Below the pieces are notes generated by a model, which saw only the letters and a list, made by a program, of their open reading frames with translations, made no database searches and was not told where the DNA came from. This document shows, piece after piece, positions 55,214 to 64,000 of a DNA stretch of 64,000 bases. The stretch is from Cristatella mucedo. Lineage: Eukaryota; Bryozoa; Phylactolaemata; Cristatellidae. How positions within the stretch are numbered: the stretch's first letter is position 1; every line of letters begins with the position of its first letter. A program made the position numbers and the translations under genes. The stretch spans positions 1,383,501 to 1,447,500 of the forward strand of contig WPIO01000065.1 of NCBI GenBank assembly GCA_009760855.2, given 5' to 3'.

Positions 55214-55785
55214 CTTTATAAACAATTGAACAAATACTAATTACAACACCCGATAGCCCACCTCGACCCTAGCGCTTAACATGCGGACAGCCATGTAGGG
55301 ATCTGGAATTAACACACCTGGTACTCACCTATATCCATACAAAAACGATCTATCGTAACATTAGTGCATCAAGATATCGTACAGCCACCATGAGATGGGA
55401 CAATACGAATACTACGCGTACTCTTAAGGCGACTGCGATGAGCTAGTCGCAATCAGCAATTCCGCTTATGCAGCGAACCGTACGAGCGTAGTAAATATAG
55501 GAGTCCGGGCCGAAGCGGATATCCCCCAGCTGTCAGTAGAACAGCGAGTCCGTTACAGCAACTTATTGTAGTGTTCTGCGGACTTGCTGTCCGAGTCGGC
55601 CTTCTATGGTGCCAATTTTTGCAGCGCATCGAGCACGGATATTGGAGGGGTGAAGCAAGCCTTTAGAGGAAGTAGTTCATGCGGTAAGCCACCACTGCGA
55701 TTCACTTGGCCAGCCACCTGCTTGCATGGGTCCGACTTGACTGGGCTCTTCCTTTTATTTTCCTCCTGGATAGCTGCACCCTAAG

Positions 55786-56025
55786 CTAACTTCCTGACAT
55801 GCAGCTCGCTCCGCTCGGACCCAGTGTAACTTCTGTCCGATAATATAACTGGATGACAGGAACCGAGATGCCCGATAAATATTTGTGAAGCTGTGCTACG
55901 GGAGCTCGTAGTTTTATTGGCATTGACTTAGATGTATCTTTACCTTTCGTAAGACTATTCGACTGCGATTTGTGGCTCTTATGATCTGACATATTCCAGC
56001 ATAGCTTCTTCATCGGAAAGATCAC
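55786..56025 (-). CDS. Possible 5' exon of the minus-strand gene
   Basis: An 80-codon frame contains 'MSDHKSHKSQSNSLTKGKDT' and 'RAPVAQLHKYLSGISVPVIQ' then LYYRTE: a basic, polar N-terminus. A strong donor-like 'AAAG|GTAAAG' occurs inside it, so the exon could be much shorter. Its position, about 1.5 kb upstream of TAF1 and divergent, would suit a start exon. Confidence 0.22.
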   Translation of the reverse strand: MIFPMKKLCWNMSDHKSHKSQSNSLTKGKDTSKSMPIKLRAPVAQLHKYLSGISVPVIQLYYRTEVTLGPSGASCMSGS

Positions 56026-57505
56026 AACGCCTTACCTTCGCCCTTTGTTGTATCGTCGATATTCTAAAGGCTTTAAAGGGGGTTTATGAACGACGACCGC
56101 CTACACTGTTCATCCCTGGAGCCATTATCCTCTGTATTTCTGCGATCTTAGAGTTTGTCCATGACTAATGGACGAGTCAGTAATTTTTTGGAGTATACGA
56201 TGATCTTTACATGTATACGCTGTGTCTGGACACCTCGACTTGGCCTACCGAATTTATTCATGATGCAGTCCAAGCTCAGTCACTCTAAATCGTTCACGAC
56301 AGAAAAACTTATTAATACTCTCCATACTCATTCGACCTCACTCAATTGTTTCAAAAAAAAGCGTTCACGTCTAAGTTCTGCGCTGCTTCAAGCCCTTGCA
56401 GCTCGACCGTGCTGCCTGCCCACCAAATGACTGAGCGATGCAGATTCTGACGAGGTTCCTACTTTTGCTGAGCAGCCTGGCTCTCACGCCGACAGAGTCG
56501 AACTAGTGGTAGGTTGTCAACTGCGCTAGTCAAGTCACAGCTAGAAAGGAGCGGTGGTGGCTCGGTTTTCGGTCTTTTGCCCACTGCCAGGCGAACATGT
56601 GCACACCAGTGCTACCTGCAGTGTGCCCTGTTTTAGCTTGCAACGGAGGAATGGCTAGCCAGTGCAGCTTTGTCGGTCGTCACTCGGTTGAAAGGCTTGC
56701 CAGAGAAAGCATCTTGATGCGCCTTTCCTCTCTGCGGATATTACAGCTTCTCTGTCATTGTGGAACATTATCCTACATTTGTGGACCATTCCCGGTCCTT
56801 ACCTATTGCTTCAAAATGATATTCCGAGTGGTAGCCCTGTCACGGTTAATTGGTGCTCTGTGAATTTGATGTTTTGATTCCTTGGTGAACTTGCTGGTGG
56901 TGTTTTTTCATTTGAGCAACATTTTGTTGGTAATCAATCTAGTGAGTCGCTTTAGTATGTTACAACATTTAATTCTCGTAAGGGTGATTAAGACATCTGT
57001 CAAAACCTATACCTTGCATCTGAGCTAAGACCCGGTGAGTTAAGGTCAACTTGGCGACCTTACTGATTGGCTTGAAATTAGACTCCCTCATCTCCAGCCA
57101 TTGGCGATCTGATGATTTGCCATTACCTCATTTTTTATATCGAGTTCACGTTAACATGTTATGTTGTAAAACAAGCTGGCCTTAGATTAGAGCTCGACCC
57201 GATACGCAGCACCTCGAACACTTTCGAAACACCCTCGATGTACTGAGCACGTGACACAGTACTTATCGTAAAATAATCCCATTTTGTATTGTTAAGGCAG
57301 GTGAAAGCTGTTCTGTAGCTCGTCATTGCAAAGTCCTCTCATTTCCCTAGCCCATTGGGACTGACAGTAGCTGCTCTTGACTGCATCGTCTGTTGCTGAG
57401 ATTCGTTCTTTTTACTTGCCCCCTGCGGTATGCTGTTGCCTTGCTATCGTATTTTGAGCACTTTGCTGATGACCGCAAAAGAGAGCGTTTCCAATCGCTC
57501 AGGAC
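56026..57505 (+). promoter_or_regulatory. Upstream region of TAF1
   Basis: There is no gene, repeat family or clear TATA box in the 1.5 kb before the TAF1 start codon. It should contain the TAF1 promoter and 5' UTR. The 91-codon frame at 56,155-56,430 is not recognised. Confidence 0.35.
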
Positions 57506-57719
57506 ATGGACGCCCTATGCGAGCCTATGGAGCCGTCTGAGGCCCTGACCGGGTTTCTGTTCGGCAACATCGATGAGAAGGGGCATCTGGTCGAAGATGT
57601 TCTCGATGAAGAATCGAAGCGCCATCTGGCCGGTCTGAGCAGCCTGAGTGGGCTCGCCAGCCTGGTGGAGGAGCTCAACAACGAAGAAGAGCTGCCCAGA
57701 GATGCAGAAGGAGGCGACG
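57506..57719 (+). CDS. TAF1: TAF1 exon 1: TAND-like TBP-binding N-terminus
   Basis: TAF1 is the scaffold subunit of TFIID; its N-terminal TAND segment binds TBP and restrains it from TATA DNA. The exon starts at the ATG at 57,506 and encodes 71 residues plus one base. '[16 protein letters not shown]' and '[20 protein letters not shown]' correspond to vertebrate 'SLAGFLFGNINGAGQL' and '[20 protein letters not shown]'. '[14 protein letters not shown]' follows. The donor is 'GCGACG|GTGAGT'. The start is the first in-frame ATG, and the match begins within 15 residues of it. Confidence 0.95.
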
Positions 57720-59307
57720 GTGAGTCGCCGGCCTGCAAGCTGCTGCGTTCGTCGTTCGGTCGCCGCTCCCGTCGTATCATATCAGTCTGCCGAATCCAGC
57801 ACATTCCTCCGAGTAGAACGGCTGCCTCTGGTGCTTGCAAAGCCTTCGAGTGATTTCATTGCAGTGTCGAGGGATTGATTGCCCTGCGCTGTGCCGGTCA
57901 CTGGCAGTCATACTTGGACTGGTTGAGGTGCGCTGCACCTGCCGTCCAGATCTTGGTTCAGCTGTACAGTTCAAACCGTCTCACTTCTGGTGAGACGGTT
58001 TGAGTCCTACGGGGGTTCGCACTGATCGTGTTCCCTCTGCAAAGCTCTTTCTCTTGGTCGTCACCTTCTGCCACCCAATAGCTTTGCCTGCCTTTGTACG
58101 TGTGTGCATGTATTTTTCTTGCCCAACCCCCCCCCCCCCCCAGCGCCATGAAGACTTATGGAGCCGTCTGCTGCAGAGTTAGATTTCTATAGCATGCTTA
58201 AAGCCTGGGAAGCAGCATTTGATGTGCATATAAGTGGCTAGCGACCTTAATATCTGCTTGCATCTACGTGTAGATGCAGCTCGGGCTGAACTAGTGGTGG
58301 CTCTTGTGAAGCCCCAGCAGAGCTCTCAGAGCAGCGGTTCTCAATCTGTGGTTCGTGACCCCTTTGGAAGTCGAACGACTCTTTCGAAGGAGCCGCCTTA
58401 GACCGTACTGTTGGCCGGATTGTGTTAATTGGCCCAGTTAATTTTATGGTTGGGGTCGCCACAAGATGCATTAAGAAGGTTGAGAACTACTGCCACAGAG
58501 TCAAATGCAGGAAATTAGTACAGCCGAACCATCGCCCGTATTTACAGGGTAGAAAGTACTGTCACCGCCGAAAGGACATTGTAGTGCTGGAAAGAAAAAC
58601 GAACGTGTCCTATTTTTGAAAGATTGGAACCCACGACCTCTAGCATCAGAGGCTTTTTTTGCATCTTGTTCAAAAATACCATTATTTGATATATTTGGGG
58701 ACCTGACTCACTCAGCCCCCCTCAATGCACAAGTGCCCCAACCTTCTGTTGTTTTGATGTCTGCTACACCTGCTTGCCTGAAAGTCACACCCATATGCAC
58801 ACTGCTCTTACGATACTACCCTTGCTCATCGGATTATGATTGATTGATTATTGTCATACTTTTTTCGAGTGTGGTGCATCATATATTCCAAACTCTTCTT
58901 ATGTTGACGTCGAAGCCTTGGCCATGCTAGCTGGCGGTGGCTGGCAGTTTTCTTGGTTAGCTTGCCATAATCAGTTGCGTACACGAATGTATGTGTGGGA
59001 GTTGTGCAGTAGCCGTGCATCTTTGCATTTGCTGTGCTGACAAATTCCCTAGCTTGTTCCCCCCCCCCCCCCGCCTTCCCGAGTAGCGAGCCACTGATGC
59101 CACGTGAATGGCTCGTGGTGACCCTCTGGCGACTGGGCTTTTTTTTATTATTACTCAGCAATCCCAGTACCAGCAGCCTCGCGTGGCAGAGGGCGTACTC
59201 TTAGCATTTTGCAATTATTTAGCTGCGTTGCCTCTGGGCGGTTGCTGCACGATTTGCACCTCTCGTACTTATTCACACCCATTCGTTGTTGATAAACTCC
59301 TCTGTAG
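57720..59307. other. TAF1 intron 1
   Basis: It contains poly-C runs at 58,127-58,141 and, on the same strand, 59,059-59,072. No exon or repeat family was recognised. Short inverted motif 'AAACCGTCTCAC'/'GTGAGACGGTTT' lies at 57,974-58,002. Confidence 0.6.
57974..58002. repeat. Short perfect inverted repeat
   Basis: AAACCGTCTCAC and GTGAGACGGTTT flank a five-base spacer, giving a 12-bp stem hairpin inside TAF1 intron 1. Function unknown; it could be a chance palindrome or a small element remnant. Confidence 0.7.
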
Positions 59308-59415
59308 ATGCATCGGGTGGCGCCAAATCACCTACCGCTGTCGACTACTCTGACATAACAGAGGTCATAGATGAAGAAGATGAACGGCCCACAAGCGCAG
59401 ACCTTATCCCTGCCG
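59308..59415 (+). CDS. TAF1: TAF1 exon 2: acidic segment
   Basis: The exon is 108 bp, phase 1/1 ('CCTCTGTAG' acceptor, 'GCCG|GTGAGT' donor). It encodes 'DASGGAKSPTAVDYSDITEV' then IDEEDERPTSADLIPA. The 'AVDYSDI-EV-(D)E' block is identical in pattern to vertebrate 'DAVDYSDINEVAEDE', part of the acidic N-terminal region. Confidence 0.93.
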
Positions 59416-59514
59416 GTGAGTAGCCAGCTTGTTTTCTGCAGCATGCGAATGATTTGGTAGCGCCGCTGGGATTCCTTTGATATGCCGCCATTCAAGACCT
59501 TACTGTGCATGTAG

Positions 59515-59820
59515 GTGCAACTGATGCTGCAGACAGCACAGCTGTGGACGATGCTCGCGACTCGGAGCTTATGCCACCTCCATCTTGGGTCTTGCGATCT
59601 TCAGCCTCACAGCGGACAAGTAATGACGACTCTGCTGCCCAGGGTGAAATCGATAAAAAATACTATGCACCACTGGCAGACATGCTGCCTGCTGAATGCC
59701 GAGGAGTAGACGTGAGGGAAATCTTCCCCGAGTTTCGACCTGGAGAGGTCTTGCGCTTTTCACGGCTGTTTAAGCCTCAGCATGTGCCCAGCTTTTATAA
59801 AAAAAAGAAGAGGCGAAAGG
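59515..59820 (+). CDS. TAF1: TAF1 exon 3: 'FPEFRPG' block and basic cluster
   Basis: The exon is 306 bp, phase 1/1 ('GTGCATGTAG', 'AAAGG|GTAAGT'). It opens with low-complexity acidic sequence and 'ELMPPPSW', the counterpart of vertebrate 'KLMPPPPPP'. It then has 'YYAPLADMLPAECRGVDVRE', 'IFPEFRPGEVLRFSRLFKPQ' and 'HVPSFYKKKKRRK', matching vertebrate 'LFPEFRPGKVLRFLRLF' and 'NVPSVWRSARRKRKKK'. The linker between the acidic and FPEFRPG blocks is shorter than in vertebrates. Confidence 0.96.
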
Positions 59821-60049
59821 GTAAGTGCGGCTACTGTGTGCACTCACGTATGCCGTGTTGCTGTGACCTCTGATCTCACGTGCCAACACGAGCATGCAAG
59901 GTTACCAATTCTTCAATGGATGCATTATATTTATCTCCTATTCTTCAGGTCAACTGCCACCTTCCCTAGGGCAGCCATTATCTCTTCTGACAATAAATCC
60001 ATATCCTGATCCATAAAAGGGCTTTACAAACTTTGAAGCCATGAGCATA

Positions 60050-62850
60050 ATAATAATATATAATAATACATTTGATATTGCGCCCTCAGAGAACTCAATC
60101 TCTTTCTAGGCGATTTACATTTGCTGTAAAGGAAGCACGATGGAATGGTTAGTGGTAGAAAGCTCAATAAATAACAAGAATAACATGGTTAGTGGTGACA
60201 TGCACAGGGTCAGCATGCAAGTATGGTTAGTGGCATCATGCATAGTGTCAGCATGCATGAGCACATAAAGGTCGAATCACAGGGACCCACTAAATGATGT
60301 GATAAATAGGTGCGTTTTTGATTTCTTTTTAAATGCGGTCAAGTCAGGGGATATCGGGATGCAAGTCGGGAGTGAGTTACAGACTTTGGGACCATACGAA
60401 CTAAAGGCACGGTCCCCAAAGGATTTGAGGTTTGAATGGGCATAGATAAACAATTAGATTCCGAAAAGCAGGTGGTACGATGCTTAGCCTGGTGGGGAGA
60501 GATCTGATAGGTAGGCTGGAGACGAAGAAGGGAGGGACCTAAAAGTGAGCGACACAACCTTGAAGTCGATGTGTTGCTTGACTGGGAGCCAGTGCAGGTC
60601 GGCGAGAAGTAGTGTGATGTGGCAACTGTGACGCGCGCAACAGACAAGCCTAGTTGCAGAGTTTTGGACCAGCTGTAAGCGCCTGATTGCACATGCCGGT
60701 AGACCAGCAAGCAGTGAGTAACAGAAGTCAAGACTGGATGCCACAGATGCATGGACCGGTTTAGATGTGGTATCCCTGTCTAAACAAGCCCGAATTTAAG
60801 CAATGCTATGTAGCTGAAAGTAGGCAGACTAGATTGTGGAGCTGATGTGGTCGTCTGATGAAGGGTCACTTTGGAACAGGCCATCTTGATTTCGTGCAGA
60901 TTCAATAGGAAATATGGTTGCAGGGTCGATTTTGAGCATTAGCCTTTCCAATTTCTGAATCATACTGTAACATACTATGATCATAGCTAGTAAGTTGGTT
61001 TTATCATCATTCGCTTTAAGAAAGTTTGCTGTTGTCCATGTGCGGATGTCGTCAATGCATGCAGCAAGAGAGTTGAGAGAATTTGACGTGCTCGAGGGCT
61101 GGGAGGGATCAAAGCGGTGGTACAACTGACTCTCACCTGCATAGAAGTGAAAGCCTAGATTGTGCCTGGCAATCACATCGGCAAGAGGAAGAGTATAAAC
61201 CGTGAAAAAAATGGGACCAAGCACAGAGCCCTGAGGTACCCCACACTGCAGAGGTTCCTCGGATGATCTGTGTCCATTCACATCAATACTCGGGTATCTC
61301 CTACTGAGATAGATCTTGAACCATCGCAATGCAGTGCCATTAATGCCCATGCGAGATTCGGGATGCTTCAAGAAGGACTTAATGATCGATAGTATAAAAA
61401 GCTGCCGAAAGATCAAGCAAAATAAGCAGAGATACTCTACCTATTCGTAAGTAGGTCTTTATACACCCAAAGCAATGCTGACTCAGTGGACTGATTAGCT
61501 CTAAAAACAGGGCTGGAACTTACTAACAATGTTTGAAATTTCAATATGTTAGTTCAGCTGGTCTGCCACGACTCGTTCCTGTGTCTTTGATAGGAATGTT
61601 ACGAGGGAGACTGGGTAGAAGTTGCTGAAGTTCTCAAACTCTGGTGTTGCTTTCTTGAGTAGTGGCCTAACTACAGCCTTTTTGAAAGGTGCTGGGACAT
61701 GACCTGAGGCAAATGAAATATTTATGATGCTATTTGCGCATGGCAGCAACAGATCTATGCATCGTAAAAGCAGGAGAGTGGGAATAGGGTCTAGAGGACT
61801 AGCTGTTTTCTTGGATTGGGATATGAACTTCAGAACGAGGTCACTGGTGACCTCCTTGACTGTAGACATTGAGGTGCTGCATGGAATTGAGTTACAGGAT
61901 TCCTGGGGGTGCTGCCATCTTAGTGGTGGACTTCCTGATCTTGTCCTTTTTCATGACGAAGAAGCTAGAGAAGCGATCAGTTAGATCATCACGGGGATCA
62001 TTTGGTAAGGAGCTAACCTGAAAGCAGTTAAGGAGATGGTTGATCGTCGACATCAGCATTTTTGGATTGTGCATCTGTGATTCAACAATGTTTTTATAGA
62101 AGCTAGACTTTGTCTTTGCTAGGATCGATTGGTACGATCTACAGTAGTCTTTGTATGCCTGTCGATGGACAGTCTTGATCTTGTGTATGCTTTTTCAAGC
62201 TTTTGCTTAGTAGACCTAGTTAGTTTACTGTCTTCGGTAAACCATGGGCCATTTGGGGGAGGGTGCACAGTGCGCTTAGTCAGTGGTGCAAACTCGTCGA
62301 GCGTATCAACTAGTGTCGTGTTGTACCAATCTACCAATGATGACAGGTCGGAAGGGGGATTGAGCAACAGAGGCGAAGCAAATATTCTTGCACGGACAGC
62401 ATCGATGTCAAGTCTCTTTAGGTTTCACAATTCACTTGTGATTTTAGATGAGGAGGAGTAAGGCATACATTGTAGGCTGAGATCGGCATGTGGTCAAATA
62501 AGCAGGATTTGATAATAATTGGTGATGACAAAGTGCAGTTGTACGAGAAAATTTGGTCAAGTGTGTGACCCTTGATGTGAGTAGGGTCATGCACATGAGC
62601 CACAACAGACAATGAGTCAGTCAGTGCACAAAATTCAGTGCTGAAGGCGTCAGATAAGTTATCAAAATGAGTGTTGAAATCACCCATAATGAGGAAAGCG
62701 ATTTCTTGCATGCACACAGAATTGAAATGAGATCAGAGAAATCCGAGATAACGTTAGGACTTGGTACCTGGAAGATGATAGACTACTGCCACCATCGGTA
62801 GCTCCACCTCTGCCGAAATCCCACTTAGAAGCAAGCCTTGAGTGGGGGTG
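60050..62850 (-). mobile_element. LINE family B, longest copy (endonuclease + RT), decayed
   Basis: Minus strand, in TAF1 intron 3. The 3' tail (AATAATATATAATAATACAT) and hairpin are at 60,053-60,115. C-terminal coding runs to about 60,760 and RT at about 60,830-61,870 ('CGVPQGSVLGPIFFTVYTLP', 'HNLGFHFYAGESQLYHRF', where the catalytic YADD has become YAGE). Endonuclease remnants lie at about 62,120-62,850 ('IMGDFNTHFDN', 'DPTHIKGHTLDQIF', 'SCLFDHMPIS'). Many frameshifts make it inactive. The 5' end stops within the endonuclease domain. Confidence 0.9.
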
Positions 62851-62889
62851 GCAGCACAGACACTGGCAGACCGAAGATTGGAGGTGAGT

Positions 62890-63480
62890 GTTCTTTATTG
62901 ACAAAAGTAACTTCACTGCTTATGGTAGCTGCAAACGTCTCTCCCACGTTCGACGTACGAATGACTAAGCTTATGGTGATGCCTGCTTGCAGCATACTCT
63001 GCAAAGATCGGCTCCGGATCAGTGATTTGTGGGGTTGCTTAGCAGCAGGTGGTGTATGGGTGCTTCACCGCATTGAGGGCATAATGAATAAAGAAGGCTA
63101 CCTGTGATTCCTGGACAACGTTACTATGCCAAGTGCACAACGACCGCTAGGCACTAATTTTATTTATCAACGGGACACCGATCTGAAACATACAGCCCAA
63201 GGTGGGCTGCAGTATGTCGACGGGTGCCCTCATTTCAGGCACTTTCGGTGGCCGAGTCAGAGCCTAAACCATAACCCGATTGAGCATCTATAGGATTCGG
63301 TTCAGTGTCGGCTGAGAGCTCTAGACCGTAACATCAGATCACCAGTCGAATTATGAGACGAAGGTAAAATGGTTTGGCATGCTAAAGCATCTGATGTAAC
63401 TCTGAAACTTGAGTCCATGCTGGCCCAAGTAGTTGAAGTGATTGCTAATCGGTGAGGGGCCATATCATACTAGCTTTTGT
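62890..63480 (+). pseudogene. Tc1-like transposase relic
   Basis: In successive frames: 'LWGCLAAGGVWVLHRIEGIM' (62,990-63,090; Tc1 'VWGCFS--GVGPLHRIEGIM'), 'NFIYQRDTDLKHTAQGG' (QQDNDPKHTA block) and 'FRWPSQSLNHNPIEHL' (DWPAQSPDLNPIEHLW block, Asp to Asn). The end reads 'LKLESMLAQVVEVIANRGA'. Stops interrupt it at about 63,103, 63,290 and 63,354. Catalytic Asp positions are partly mutated. Terminal repeats were not identified. Confidence 0.82.
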
Positions 63481-64000
63481 GCTTCTACTGCAAGTGCTGC
63501 AGTCCGCATGCTAAATTAAATCTTATGCTGAGATGTGTTTACTTTGGCACCACTTTTACTCGTTTGGACCCTCCGTGTAGATTTTTAAAGCTTCCTACAG
63601 CAAGAGGAGACCAGGCTTCCTTAGATGGGTGGTTGCTGCAAAACTTATTGCCACACATGTAGAGCAACAGAACAGTATGTGAGTCACAAAATGGAGAGCT
63701 GCTTTGGGTATGTTGCCGTTGGGACAATAGCCGGCCAAACCTCACGGTTGTCAGCCGTCCTCCAACGTCAGATGTGGAGCAGCAGGGTGAAGAGTTGAGC
63801 CCCTGACCAATTCTGTTAAATCACTAGAAGACCATGCGCACGCAACATCCCTCTCCCAATAGAAATGTTTCAATAAACAGCAACTGGCTATGCCACTGCT
63901 GCACCGGGTCTTCGGAGCGATATGTGGCTACCAAAGGTGCTTAGGCATGTAAGGCAGCTGTGCATTGGGCATGTGCCTGCACTTCTCACCCGTCCTTCCT
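63481..64000. other. TAF1 intron 3, nothing recognised
   Basis: No exon matching the next TAF1 segment and no known repeat were seen up to the window edge. Confidence 0.4.

Larger units (their letters stand above)
57506..64000 (+). other. TAF1: TAF1 gene, 5' part (runs off the right edge)
   Basis: Three exons (57,506-57,719, 59,308-59,415 and 59,515-59,820) join with phase 1 at every border and give about 209 residues. Vertebrate TAF1 is about 1,870 residues with a large central acetyltransferase/TAF7-binding domain and two bromodomains, none of which is in the window. The third intron already exceeds 4 kb and contains a long LINE B copy and a Tc1 relic. Confidence 0.93.

Noticed and set aside
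57499-57840. 113-codon minus-strand frame opposite TAF1 exon 1
   Set aside because: Shadow of a GC-richer coding exon; the plus-strand frame has clear TAF1 homology.

Overview
This is animal nuclear DNA, most likely from a marine or other aquatic invertebrate. The coding parts are short exons with GT..AG borders, scattered through kilobase-long introns full of retrotransposon debris and microsatellites. No operons, prokaryotic genes or CRISPR arrays are visible. I cannot name the phylum from the sequence alone.

Two conserved animal genes can be read. The minus strand from about 47.3 kb down to 6.2 kb carries most of a KIDINS220/ARMS homologue (ankyrin-repeat scaffold with a KAP-type P-loop NTPase). 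I traced 20 in-phase exons. One N-terminal exon is followed by ten exons of exactly 99 bp, each encoding one 33-residue ankyrin repeat. A 178-bp exon ends the repeat array. Eight further exons encode the KAP NTPase, including Walker A (GLYAKWGSGKS), two pairs of membrane helices and Walker B (LVLVVDGLDS). The start codon and the C-terminal third were not found. The plus strand from 57,506 holds the first three coding exons of TAF1, the largest TFIID subunit. They cover the TBP-binding TAND-like start and the 'FPEFRPGEVLRF' block, and the gene runs off the right edge.

Between these two, on the minus strand (47.7-56 kb), lie several spliced-looking exons rich in hydrophobic residues. The last two form a convincing membrane-protein C-terminus ending at 47,711, only about 0.4 kb upstream of the first KIDINS220 exon seen. 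The family is not recognised and the upstream exons are weak.

Most of the rest is repeat. LINE family A (CR1/L2-like, ACATT-type tail) has one long copy with a few coding lesions at 40.1-43.4 kb and seven truncated copies. LINE family B (same superfamily, ATT-rich tail) has about 17 pieces, the longest at 60.0-62.85 kb. There are two tRNA-derived SINE families and two decayed Tc1/mariner-like transposase pieces. Large CA, TA/TG, TC/TCTG and GACA microsatellites also occur.

The most interesting unlabelled structure is a 40-45-base hairpin that closes LINE B. The same module forms the tail of SINE family 2 and also occurs alone as 60-85-bp insertions. A 'GCTATACAAA' motif sits just before the 3' end of both LINE families and SINE family 1, with a close variant in SINE family 2. 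This suggests a shared recognition module for reverse transcription.
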